From assembly GCA_003533545.1 (NCBI GenBank), contig DQEK01000300.1, forward strand, positions 1 through 16,331: a stretch of DNA of 16,331 bases, written 5' to 3'. A program made the translations under genes and the position numbers. Shown piece after piece: positions 1-7,396 of this stretch; positions within the stretch are counted from its first letter, which is position 1, and each line of letters opens with the position of its first letter. The DNA is from Acidobacteriota bacterium (GTDB lineage Bacteria > Acidobacteriota > Vicinamibacteria > Vicinamibacterales > UBA8438). A model generated the notes under the pieces. The model did no database searches. It saw only the letters and a list, made by a program, of their open reading frames with translations, and was not told the DNA's origin.

Positions 1-117
1 GTCGAGGCACATAGGTGCCTTACAGACGACGAAATACCTCCGGTGACGCAAGATTGCGATTACTGCACCTATTACGCATCGGTGACAGACGTTGTGCAAG
101 CTAGCCCCAGCGGCTAA
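1..117 (+). CDS. Possible C-terminal fragment of an unidentified protein (cut by left edge)
   Basis: Frame 1 is open from the first base to a TAA at 115-117, giving 38 residues, while the other two forward frames stop early. The fragment contains a CDYCTYY stretch, a CxxC pair that could bind metal. C-terminal Cys pairs of this look occur in some RecB-like PD-(D/E)XK nucleases, but the piece is far too short to assign. An open stretch of this length is also possible by chance at this base composition, so the call is weak. The next 196 bases up to the following start hold nothing I can identify. Confidence 0.3.
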   Translation, partial: VEAHRCLTDDEIPPVTQDCDYCTYYASVTDVVQASPSG

Positions 118-300
118 GGCAAGCAGGGTACCCAGAAATTTGTTCCAGTGAGGTCAGCTGGTAGCGTCGCCCGGAAGGCCATTGGATGGTGGAAGGGCTT
201 TCGGCACGTTCGTCAGTGCCACCGGGCCCCGTCGAGAGGTTACGACTGTTAGTTACACGGGCTTGGGGGCATCGCGTTAGTCCACGTAGTTTCTGTGAGC

Positions 301-307
301 GAAGGTG
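301..307 (+). promoter_or_regulatory. Ribosome binding site deciding the start at 314
   Basis: GAAGGTG lies 6 nt before the ATG at 314. It overlaps the alternative GTG start at 305, so that upstream start would have no Shine-Dalgarno sequence of its own. Confidence 0.5.
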
Positions 308-313
308 ATTGAA

Positions 314-1291
314 ATGACGCGGGGCAGCGTTTTTTCAGCAGGCCACTGGGCAGTTGGCGGCACGGTGGTGTTTGTCGTACTCCTCGTTGGGTTATGGGGC
401 GTGAACGGAACCAGAGAAGAGAGTGCGCGGACCCGCATGGCGGTCCAGCGTGGCACTTTCGCTCCGGTCGATGCGGTTGAAATGGGCCGGATGCCTGATG
501 AACTGCGTGAGTCCTCCGGACTCGTTGTCAGCAGGGTCCATCCCGGGGTGTTCTGGACGCACAACGATTCTGGCGATGAGCCTCGTTTGTATGCAATTGA
601 TGCAACCGCCAGGCTCCTGGCGACCTTTGAAGTCGAGGGGGCGGCGGCACGAGATTGGGAGGCACTGGCGTTGGGACCATGCCCCGGGTCGAGTGACACG
701 TCATGCCTCTATGTGGCCGACGTCGGTGACAATGGATTCCAGCGCGAATCAGTGGCGATCTATATCATCGAAGAACCGGATCCGTCTGTCGGCAACAGTA
801 CGGTGGCACTGTTGGGGACGGTGCCTTTTGCCTACCCTGATGGTCCGCACAATGCCGAAGGGCTTGCCATTACGACGGACGGGGACCTAGTTGTCGTCAC
901 GAAGGAACGCGACCGAATAACTCAGTTTTTTGAGATCCCGGCTGCTGATGTGAAGATAGCGGCCCGCGATGGGGAGATGCAGACGCTCGCAGCAGGACGG
1001 TATTTGCCGATCGAGCCGGATCCGATCGTCGGGCGACTAGTGACCGACGTTGCGCTCAACTCGGACGGTAATGTACTGGCTGTGCGCACTTATTCAGAAG
1101 TTTACTTTTTTCGCTGGCCGGTGACTGAGCGGGTCGAACAGGTAGCCGAAGCCTGTTTTCTGGGTGAAGTGGAACCGCAGGGGGAAGGGATAGCGTTCCG
1201 CGACGATGGTCGACTCGTGCTGACTAGTGAGTCGACACTGGAGGGGGCAGGCTACCTGCGGGCGATACGGTGTCCTGGCGTTGGGGGATAG
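314..1291 (+). CDS. Exported/membrane-anchored beta-propeller-like hypothetical protein
   Basis: The product is 325 residues from the ATG at 314. That start has a Shine-Dalgarno-like GAAGGTG at 301-307 with 6 nt spacing, which makes it a better choice than the in-frame GTG at 305. Residues about 13-31 form one hydrophobic segment, an uncleaved anchor or signal peptide, so the rest should lie outside the cytoplasm. The body carries motifs of a widespread uncharacterised propeller-like family: ESSGLV near 66-71, WTHNDSGD at 81-88, DWEAL at 114-118 and YVADVGDN at 133-140. Repeating beta-strand-rich blocks follow (for example AEGLAITTDGDLVVVTKE and VALNSDGNVLAVRTY). Relatives are usually annotated as hypothetical or WD40/TolB-like, and no enzymatic residue set can be named. 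It is followed by 115 nt with no recognised signal and then a beta-barrel gene on the same strand. Function is unknown. Confidence 0.75.
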   Translation: MTRGSVFSAGHWAVGGTVVFVVLLVGLWGVNGTREESARTRMAVQRGTFAPVDAVEMGRMPDELRESSGLVVSRVHPGVFWTHNDSGDEPRLYAIDATARLLATFEVEGAAARDWEALALGPCPGSSDTSCLYVADVGDNGFQRESVAIYIIEEPDPSVGNSTVALLGTVPFAYPDGPHNAEGLAITTDGDLVVVTKERDRITQFFEIPAADVKIAARDGEMQTLAAGRYLPIEPDPIVGRLVTDVALNSDGNVLAVRTYSEVYFFRWPVTERVEQVAEACFLGEVEPQGEGIAFRDDGRLVLTSESTLEGAGYLRAIRCPGVGG

Positions 1292-1406
1292 TTCCGACGC
1301 TTGGTGGATGTCTCGGTTATGTCCGGTCACAGGCTTCGTGCTGGCGCGGTTCTTGTGGCCAGCCAAACGATTTATTCAGTTACCATCAACGTTTCCACGC
1401 TAGGTC

Positions 1407-2282
1407 GTGGAGATTGCTACCGTGCCGATTATTCTGAAGCGAAGGGACCGCAGTCTAGACCGAGAAAACCCATCACGTGTATTGGGGTGTCCTGCGCCTA
1501 CGAGTCACAGCAGCGCGTTTCGAGTCGTGTCAGTAGTACTTCTGCTCCTGATGGTGCATTTCGGGCGCGATGTTGCGAATGCACAGTCGCCCGAGCTGGT
1601 GACCGACCGTCCAGACCAGACCGAGTCGGCCACAGTTGTGGCCGGAGGGCTGGTGCAGGTGGAGATGGGATACCTGTTTGCTCGAGATGGCGGCGTTGAC
1701 CGCTATGAGGTACCAGGTACGCTGGTTCGCGTTGGTCTTGGCGGCCGAACGGAACTCCGCGTCGGTCATACTGGTGTGGCGGGAGGAGCCGAAGGTCGCG
1801 GTGCTGGCGACAGCACGCTTGGTGCCAAGTTCAATCTCATCGGACGCGCTGATGGCTGGCTCCCAGAGCTCGCTATTCTAGGGGGAGTATCGCTTCCAAC
1901 CGGAGACCACGGGTTTTCGAGCAGCGGTGTTGACCCGTCGTTCCTTTTTTCACTCGCCTACGAACTCTCGCCGAGGTTGTCGTTTGGTGCAAACGTTGGG
2001 TCGGCATGGGAGTCGTCCTCGGAGGAGTCTGGGCGGGAAGCAACCCTCCTGTATTCGCTGGTGCTGGGGGGCGGAGTGACCGATCGCTTGGGCGTGTTCT
2101 TGGAATTGTTTGGTGACTGGTTGACTACGGGTGCCAATGCGACCGGTGTTTCGGTGGACGGCGGATTTACGTTTCTGTTGGCAGACCTCGTCCAGTTCGA
2201 CCTCTACGTCGGTCGCGGTTTACGGGGAACAAACGACGATGCTTTTATCGGCACGGGGTTGAGTTTCAGACTGCCGCGATGA
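1407..2282 (+). CDS. Outer-membrane beta-barrel, MetA-pathway-of-phenol-degradation/transporter family
   Basis: The product is up to 291 residues. Residues about 38-60 form a signal peptide ending ...DVANAQ. The mature start carries TDRPDQTES (66-74), the hallmark N-terminal strand of the putative 'MetA-pathway of phenol degradation' barrel family (Pfam PF13557). Alternating polar/hydrophobic strands follow, with features such as LGAKFNL, GVSLPTGD and a terminal GTGLSFRLPR, as expected of a barrel inserted in the outer membrane. Family members are presumed transport or pore proteins, and the substrate is not predictable here. The start is uncertain: GTG 1407 is the longest option but has no convincing Shine-Dalgarno sequence and leaves a long n-region. 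TTG at 1482 would give a more normal signal peptide and 266 residues. It is followed after 110 nt by the exported hypothetical at 2393. Confidence 0.8.
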   Translation: MEIATVPIILKRRDRSLDRENPSRVLGCPAPTSHSSAFRVVSVVLLLLMVHFGRDVANAQSPELVTDRPDQTESATVVAGGLVQVEMGYLFARDGGVDRYEVPGTLVRVGLGGRTELRVGHTGVAGGAEGRGAGDSTLGAKFNLIGRADGWLPELAILGGVSLPTGDHGFSSSGVDPSFLFSLAYELSPRLSFGANVGSAWESSSEESGREATLLYSLVLGGGVTDRLGVFLELFGDWLTTGANATGVSVDGGFTFLLADLVQFDLYVGRGLRGTNDDAFIGTGLSFRLPR

Positions 2283-2392
2283 GCGCTGACGAGGTGGCTG
2301 TTGCTGCTGATGTGGGCTATCGTCGGCTTCGAGCCCAGAGAGAGCGCTGCCGTGAGTGGGATCGATGAGCCGCCGTTGGAAGTGAGCGGACA

Positions 2393-3406
2393 ATGAATCG
2401 ACAAGAGACGACGAGGCTGGTCCTATTGCTTACGGTCGCCTTGCTGGGCGGTACTGCGTTGGTGTTTGCGCAGACGGCGACACGTTCGAGCCCTTGGGTG
2501 CCGCCGCGCACGGCCGACGGTCAACCGGACCTCCAGGGCACTTGGAACAACACGACGATCACGCCTTTCGAACGCCGCGGGGGCCAATCGGAGTTTCTCT
2601 CTGAAGAGGAGGCCGGGGCTGCAGAACGTGCGGCCATTGAACGTCGCACTCGGGCTAACGCTCCTAGTCAGCCACGCACGGAGCCATTGCCGGCCGGGGG
2701 CAGTACGGGATCAGTTAATCAGTTTTGGTTCGGGCCCCGCTATCAGGTTGTTGGCAGTCGGCGTACCTCTCTGGTGATCGACCCGCCGGATGGACGGGTG
2801 CCGCTGCGATCGAGTGCCGAAACCCGTCGAGACTTCTTAGTGGAGCACCGTGCCGACGCCATTGAGAATATGAGTGTTTATAGCCGATGTATCACCCGCG
2901 GGGTGCCCGGTACGATGTTCCCGCAGGCGTACAACAATGGGTATCAGATCCTCCAAATTCCGGGGTTTGTGGTTATTCGCGCTGAGATGATGCACGTGCG
3001 TATTATCCCGCTTGATGGAACCCCGCATGTGTCCACAAAGATCCACGGGTGGATGGGCGACTCACGTGGTCGTTGGGAGGGTGACACGCTGGTGGTGGAG
3101 ACCACGAACTTTGACTCTAAAGGGTGGATTTCATCGAATGCTTCGGCTGGTCGGATGCACGCGGTGCCTCAGAGCGAAGCACTCCGGGTAGTTGAACGGT
3201 TCCGGCGCGTCGATAGCGACACCATTAACTGGCAGGCGACCATTGAGGACCCGGATGTCTATACGGCACCCTGGACCGTAGAGGTGACGTTCCGCCGCCG
3301 TCCCGACTACATCATCTTTGAGTATGCCTGCCACGAGGGAAACCACGCCATTGAGGGCGTGATGGGAGGGCAGCGCGCAGTTGAGCGCGGCGGTGCGACT
3401 CGATAA
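2393..3406 (+). CDS. Exported hypothetical protein of a family common in Acidobacteria
   Basis: The product is 337 residues, starting at ATG 2393 and beginning with a classical signal peptide (about residues 1-27, hydrophobic core LVLLLTVALLGGTALV, cut near FAQ). The mature N-terminus reads ADGQPDLQGTW (41-51), followed later by YSRCITRGVPGTMFPQAYNNG, WMGDSRGRWEGDTLVVET and a C-terminal YACHEGNHAIEGVMGG. I recognise this motif set from a large paralogous family of secreted proteins in acidobacterial genomes that has no assigned function. The three conserved-looking Cys/His segments are candidates for disulphide or metal binding, but no catalytic site is known. The Shine-Dalgarno sequence is weak (GAGCGGA just upstream). 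Its neighbours are a barrel upstream and an oligopeptidase downstream. It is unlikely to be a shadow frame, because the signal peptide and family motifs are coherent. Confidence 0.8.
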   Translation: MNRQETTRLVLLLTVALLGGTALVFAQTATRSSPWVPPRTADGQPDLQGTWNNTTITPFERRGGQSEFLSEEEAGAAERAAIERRTRANAPSQPRTEPLPAGGSTGSVNQFWFGPRYQVVGSRRTSLVIDPPDGRVPLRSSAETRRDFLVEHRADAIENMSVYSRCITRGVPGTMFPQAYNNGYQILQIPGFVVIRAEMMHVRIIPLDGTPHVSTKIHGWMGDSRGRWEGDTLVVETTNFDSKGWISSNASAGRMHAVPQSEALRVVERFRRVDSDTINWQATIEDPDVYTAPWTVEVTFRRRPDYIIFEYACHEGNHAIEGVMGGQRAVERGGATR

Positions 3407-3539
3407 CTATCTCTTGGAGCGATCCTCTATCCGTCTAGCTCTCGTGTCCCGGTTAAGTCGGCGGCCGGACGTTAGAATAGGGAGCCATTACCCGACGTGT
3501 GCTCGTCGGATATGCGGAGTCTGAGTGTCAGGTTCTTTC

Positions 3540-3546
3540 GGGGGAG
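3540..3546 (+). promoter_or_regulatory. Ribosome binding site deciding the start at 3554
   Basis: GGGGGAG lies 7 nt before the ATG at 3554 and supports that start over the in-frame upstream GTG at 3497. Starting here also puts the lipoprotein-type signal peptide right at the N-terminus. Confidence 0.6.
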
Positions 3547-3553
3547 TTTGTCG

Positions 3554-5704
3554 ATGAATTCCACATCTGTCGTTGCTGTGTTAACCGTTTTTGGTCTGGC
3601 CGCGTTGGGCTGCGCCGCGGTTGAGAACGAAGACCCTGCTTCTGGAGGTGACTCAGTGTCTGAGGGGAACCCGTTTCTTGCTGAAAGCGACCTTCCCTTC
3701 ATGCTTCCCAGATTCGATCAAATTGACGACACCCACTATCGGCCAGCGTTTGAACAAGGAATGGCGAACCACTTGGCGGAGATTGAGGCGATAGTGAATG
3801 CGACGGCTTCACCGACCTTTGAGAATACGGTCGTCCAGATGGAGCGTTCAGGCAGGTTATTGACGCGGGTAGCCAGCGTGTTTTTCAGTCTGACGTCTGC
3901 CGACACCAACGACACCCTAGATGCGATTGAAGCGGACATTGCCCCGGCACTGGCTGCGCATAATGACCAGATTTTACTCAACGACGAGTTGTTTGAGCGG
4001 GTTAAGAGGCTTTACGACGAACGTGACGCACTAGGCCTTGACGCCGAGGCGCTGCGACTGCTTGAGGAGTACTACACAGACTTCGTGCGAGCGGGCGCCC
4101 GAGCGTCAGTTGCTGAGAAAGAACGACTCAAGGCGATTAATGCGGAATTGGCCACGCTCGGGACGGCTTTCGGCCAGAACGTTTTGGACGAGGTTAATGC
4201 GGCTGCGGTGAGCGTGGACACGGAGCAGGAACTCACTGGCTTGTCAGAAAACGAGATTGCGGCCGCCGCCGAGGCCGCGGCGTCGAGAGAGGCCGAGGGC
4301 AATTACGTTATCGCGCTTCTCAATACGAGCGGGCAGCCGGCGCTGTCCTCGTTGGAGGACCGAGCGCTCCGTGAGCGCATCATGAACGCGTCGCAAGCAC
4401 GAGGCAGTCAAGGAGGGGAGTTCGACAACCGAGACATCGTGACGCGGATGGCGAGGCTGCGCGCTGAGCGCGCGCAGATGCTCGGGTACCCAAACCACGC
4501 AGCGTACATCCTCGAGCGGCAAACAGCTCAAACGGTCGATGCGGTGAACGAGCGGTTGGCCAGTCTAACGCCGCCGGCCGTAGCGAATGCGCGAACGGAG
4601 GCTGTGGATCTCCAGGCGATGATCGGGACGCCGATGGAAGAGTTCTCGCTGGCTAGCTGGGATTGGGCCTATTACACGGAAAAGGTACGGGCTGCTCGTT
4701 ACGCGTTCGACGCGTCTCAACTCCGACCATATTTTGAAATGGACAGCGTGCTGACGAACGGAGTGTTTTACGCGGCTTCGCAGCTTTATGGGCTGAGCTT
4801 CCAGGAACGGTCGGACCTGCCGGTCTATCATCCGGACGTCAGGATTTATGAAGTGTTCGATGCTGATGGTGCGCCGCTTGGCTTGTTCTTGGCCGACATG
4901 TACGCGCGTCCTTCGAAGAGGGGCGGGGCGTGGATGAACGCCTACGTGTCGCAGTCGCACCTCATGGGGAGCCAGGCGGTCGTTGCGAATCACCTGAATG
5001 TTCCGAAGCCGCCTCCTGGCGAGCCGACACTGCTGACGTTCGACGAAGTGACGACGATGTTTCACGAATTTGGTCACGCGCTGCACGGATTGTTTTCCGA
5101 TGTGCGCTATCCGTACTTTGCGGGGACGTCGGTGCCGCGCGATTTCGTAGAGTACCCGTCGCAGGTTAACGAGATGTGGGCAACCTGGCCGGAGGTGCTG
5201 ACAAACTATGCCGTGCACCATGAGACTGGTGACCCAATGCCGACCGAACTACTCGATAAAGTGCTGGCGACGGCGAAGTTCAACCAGGGGTTCGCCACGA
5301 CCGAATATCTTGCGGCATCGCTGCTCGACATGGCGTGGCATCAGTTGTCCCCGGAGGATGTGCCAGATGCCGATGGCTTGGTTGCCTTTGAGGCGGCGGC
5401 GCTTGATAGGGCCGGTGTGGGGTTGGAGGCAGTGCCTCCGCGGTATCGCAGTACCTATTTCTCTCACATCTTCTCCGGTGGTTATTCGGCGGGCTACTAC
5501 TCCTATATCTGGAGCGAGGTGCTTGATGCCGACTCGGTGGAGTGGTTCAAGGAGAACGGTGGACTGACGCGGGAGAATGGCGACCACTTTCGAGCGAGTT
5601 TGCTTTCCCGGGGTGGCGCGGTGGAGGCGATGAAACTGTTCAGGGACTTCCGTGGCGCTGAGCCGAACATCGCACCACTTCTAGACAGACGAGGTCTGAA
5701 CTGA
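3554..5704 (+). CDS. M3 family zinc oligopeptidase (peptidyl-dipeptidase Dcp-like), probable lipoprotein
   Basis: The product is 716 residues, close to the roughly 680 of cytosolic Dcp/oligopeptidase A plus a leader. The leader MNSTSVVAVLTVFGLAALGC ends in a lipobox-like ALGC with Cys20, so the enzyme is probably anchored in the periplasm. The M3 thermolysin-like site is complete: HEFGH with His504, Glu505 and His508, plus the third ligand Glu533 in FVEYPSQ, 25 residues after the second His as in thimet oligopeptidase. The C-terminal HIFSGGYSAGYYSYIWSEV block supplies the family's substrate-binding Tyr/His residues. The long helical N-terminal half, which restricts access to short peptides, is intact. 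The likely role is hydrolysis of short peptides in the cell envelope. Dcp versus OpdA specificity cannot be told apart by eye, so no symbol is given. The 147 nt upstream contain a TAGAAT (3473-3478) that could be a -10 element but lacks a good -35. Confidence 0.93.
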   Translation: MNSTSVVAVLTVFGLAALGCAAVENEDPASGGDSVSEGNPFLAESDLPFMLPRFDQIDDTHYRPAFEQGMANHLAEIEAIVNATASPTFENTVVQMERSGRLLTRVASVFFSLTSADTNDTLDAIEADIAPALAAHNDQILLNDELFERVKRLYDERDALGLDAEALRLLEEYYTDFVRAGARASVAEKERLKAINAELATLGTAFGQNVLDEVNAAAVSVDTEQELTGLSENEIAAAAEAAASREAEGNYVIALLNTSGQPALSSLEDRALRERIMNASQARGSQGGEFDNRDIVTRMARLRAERAQMLGYPNHAAYILERQTAQTVDAVNERLASLTPPAVANARTEAVDLQAMIGTPMEEFSLASWDWAYYTEKVRAARYAFDASQLRPYFEMDSVLTNGVFYAASQLYGLSFQERSDLPVYHPDVRIYEVFDADGAPLGLFLADMYARPSKRGGAWMNAYVSQSHLMGSQAVVANHLNVPKPPPGEPTLLTFDEVTTMFHEFGHALHGLFSDVRYPYFAGTSVPRDFVEYPSQVNEMWATWPEVLTNYAVHHETGDPMPTELLDKVLATAKFNQGFATTEYLAASLLDMAWHQLSPEDVPDADGLVAFEAAALDRAGVGLEAVPPRYRSTYFSHIFSGGYSAGYYSYIWSEVLDADSVEWFKENGGLTRENGDHFRASLLSRGGAVEAMKLFRDFRGAEPNIAPLLDRRGLN

Positions 5705-5847
5705 TTCGCCTGCGTGCTGATCGAGGCTTGGCCGTGTGCAGAAATGCCTCTTGTGGCCTTCTCCGCTACGAAATAGACGGCGCCGGCGGACCTAAGTGAG
5801 GGGTTGTTAGTTTCGTGTGCTAACGGACGAGATGCCGGGAGAACGCG

Positions 5848-6945
5848 ATGGTTGAAACGCTGCTGGTCCTTGTGGTCGTGCTCGTCGCGTTGCTGCTTGT
5901 GCTGCAAGTGCGCGGTGTCAGCGAGAAGGCGCGTCTGGTCGGCGAGCAGGCCGCCGAACGCGCCCGGGCGGAGGCCGGACTGCGCGAGATGGTGCAACCA
6001 CTCCAAACCCAACTGGAGACCTACCAAAAGGTGGTGAAGGAGCTTGAGACAAACCGGGCCAAGCAGGAAGGTTCGCTCTCGACCCAGTTGAAGGAGCTGA
6101 ATCGCCAGTACGAAGGTCTTCGGACCCAGACCCACGACCTCGCTTCCGCGCTGAAGCATTCGAGTACCCGCGGGACCTGGGGCGAGATTCAGCTGAGGCG
6201 CATTGTGGAGCTTGCTGGGATGGTGCCCTACTGCGACTTTGAGGAGCAGGTGCACGCGAGCGGCGGTGGGCACGACGGTGCGACGAGGCCAGACTTGGTG
6301 GTGCGTCTTCCAGGTGGCACGAGTATCGCCGTCGATGCCAAGTCGCCAGGCGATGCCTTTTTTTCGGCGAGTGAGACGGATGATGCGGCCGAGGCCGATC
6401 GCCTGCTTGAGCAGTTCGCTGGCAGCGTCGCTGCTCACGTGAAGACCCTCAGCGCGAAGGCCTACTGGGACCGCGTTCAGCCCGCTCCGGAGTTTGTGGT
6501 CATGTTCCTGCCCGTCGAACCCATGCTTGCGGCGAGCGCGACCAAGCGGCCACGCCTCTTGGAGGAAGCCTTTGAACAGAAGGTGATTTTGGCGACTCCG
6601 ACGTCACTGATCGCAGTGCTCCGGGCTGCTGCGTTCGGCTGGCGCCAGGAGAGGATTGCCGAAGACGCGCAGTCTGTTGCTCGGCTCGCGGAAGAGATGG
6701 TGCAGCGCGTGCTCACCATGTGGACCTACTTCGAGAAAGTTGGGCGCGGTTTGAATAGCGCGATCGATGCCTTCAACAAGACCGTGGGTTCTTTCGAGCA
6801 CCGTGTACGTCCGAGCGCACGGCAACTCGAAGAACACGTGCAGAATGTGAAGGACTTGCAGGAAATCGAACCCGTCGCTAAGACCGGCCGCTCTCTTGCC
6901 CCGGGTCCCACGGTAGTGGAGGCCAGCGAGCAAAATTCCGCCTAA
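5848..6945 (+). CDS. rmuC: DNA recombination protein RmuC
   Basis: The product is 365 residues, somewhat shorter than the roughly 475 of E. coli RmuC. A single N-terminal membrane helix (about residues 3-22) is followed by a coiled coil (about 25-100, rich in E/K/Q/R) and the RmuC domain (about 105-335), starting with STRGTWGEIQLRRIVELAGM. The domain contains PDLVVRLPGGTSIAVDAKSP (148-167). Its Asp149, Asp163 and Lys165 have the spacing of a PD-(D/E)XK-like nuclease site, in line with the proposal that RmuC is a nuclease. In E. coli, RmuC limits recombination at inverted repeats. The ATG at 5848 is preceded by GGGAG (5837-5841) with 6 nt spacing. The gene stands apart functionally from the secreted proteins around it and ends convergently with the GYD gene, with 69 nt between them and no clear terminator hairpin. 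Confidence 0.93.
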   Translation: MVETLLVLVVVLVALLLVLQVRGVSEKARLVGEQAAERARAEAGLREMVQPLQTQLETYQKVVKELETNRAKQEGSLSTQLKELNRQYEGLRTQTHDLASALKHSSTRGTWGEIQLRRIVELAGMVPYCDFEEQVHASGGGHDGATRPDLVVRLPGGTSIAVDAKSPGDAFFSASETDDAAEADRLLEQFAGSVAAHVKTLSAKAYWDRVQPAPEFVVMFLPVEPMLAASATKRPRLLEEAFEQKVILATPTSLIAVLRAAAFGWRQERIAEDAQSVARLAEEMVQRVLTMWTYFEKVGRGLNSAIDAFNKTVGSFEHRVRPSARQLEEHVQNVKDLQEIEPVAKTGRSLAPGPTVVEASEQNSA

Positions 6946-7014
6946 CCCCTCACCACCGAAGAGCCCCCTCTGTCTACATGTTGATGTGTGAGTTGCGTCT
7001 GTTTACCGTTTGGG

Positions 7015-7341
7015 CTACGTCCCTGGCGGGGTGTAACTGGCTTCGCCAGCTTTCTTAAGAGCCTTCACGCCATCCTCAAAGCTCATGAGGGGCACCGTCT
7101 TGAGAGAATGGAACGCGCCGCCCGCGGTGATGGCCATTGAGATTGCCGCAGCGCTAATGTTGTCCGGCATATCTGCGATACCAACGATGTCGTGGTCACC
7201 GAAGGCAAGGTAGGCAGACTCCACTGATCCGCCCAAGCGCTCAAATACCTGGCTGACGGTTTCCAGGCGATTCTGGGGGTCCTTCACCTGAGCTGCCCAC
7301 GCCGCGCTCGTATACGAACCCAATACTAGGTATTTAGCCAT
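7015..7341 (-). CDS. GYD domain-containing protein
   Basis: The product is 108 residues with no signal peptide, so it is cytoplasmic. The N-terminus MAKYLVLGSYT, the central FGDHDIVGIADMPD (here His where the family's eponymous GYD has Tyr) and the following alternation of small and hydrophobic residues match the GYD family (PF08734), small ferredoxin-like alpha/beta proteins of unknown function. The start at 7341 is supported by a GAAAGGA Shine-Dalgarno sequence 6 nt upstream on the minus strand. A longer in-frame reading to 7521 would invade the preceding gene and is not needed. It lies 55 nt downstream of the PQQ-like propeller gene on the same strand, so the two could share a transcript. 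What it does is unknown. GYD proteins sit in varied catabolic neighbourhoods, so the link to the upstream secreted genes is suggestive only. Confidence 0.88.
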   Translation of the reverse strand: MAKYLVLGSYTSAAWAAQVKDPQNRLETVSQVFERLGGSVESAYLAFGDHDIVGIADMPDNISAAAISMAITAGGAFHSLKTVPLMSFEDGVKALKKAGEASYTPPGT

Positions 7342-7347
7342 TTCGCG

Positions 7348-7354
7348 TCCTTTC
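7348..7354 (-). promoter_or_regulatory. Ribosome binding site of the GYD gene
   Basis: Read on the minus strand, GAAAGGA lies 6 nt before the ATG at 7341. This fixes the short 108-residue form rather than the longer open frame reaching 7521. Confidence 0.6.
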
Positions 7355-7396
7355 AAGAAGATACTCGTGTTTGAACCCAGAGAAGTCGATGGGACC

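Noticed and set aside
4565..5221. Long minus-strand open frame inside the M3 peptidase gene
   Set aside because: It is Arg/His-rich with no recognisable motif and lies opposite a complete, motif-verified peptidase. It is a typical antisense shadow of GC-rich coding DNA.
5806..5824. Inverted repeat GTTAG ... CTAAC before rmuC considered as a terminator
   Set aside because: The stem is only 5 bp, AT-containing, with a 9-base loop and no T-tract after it.
5503..6438. 311-codon minus-strand open frame across the peptidase end and rmuC
   Set aside because: It crosses two well-supported plus-strand genes and has low-complexity composition without a known domain.
6946..7014. Search for a bidirectional terminator between the convergent rmuC and GYD genes
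   Set aside because: Only a 4-bp ACAT/ATGT stem was seen and there is no run of T on either strand, so no terminator is called.
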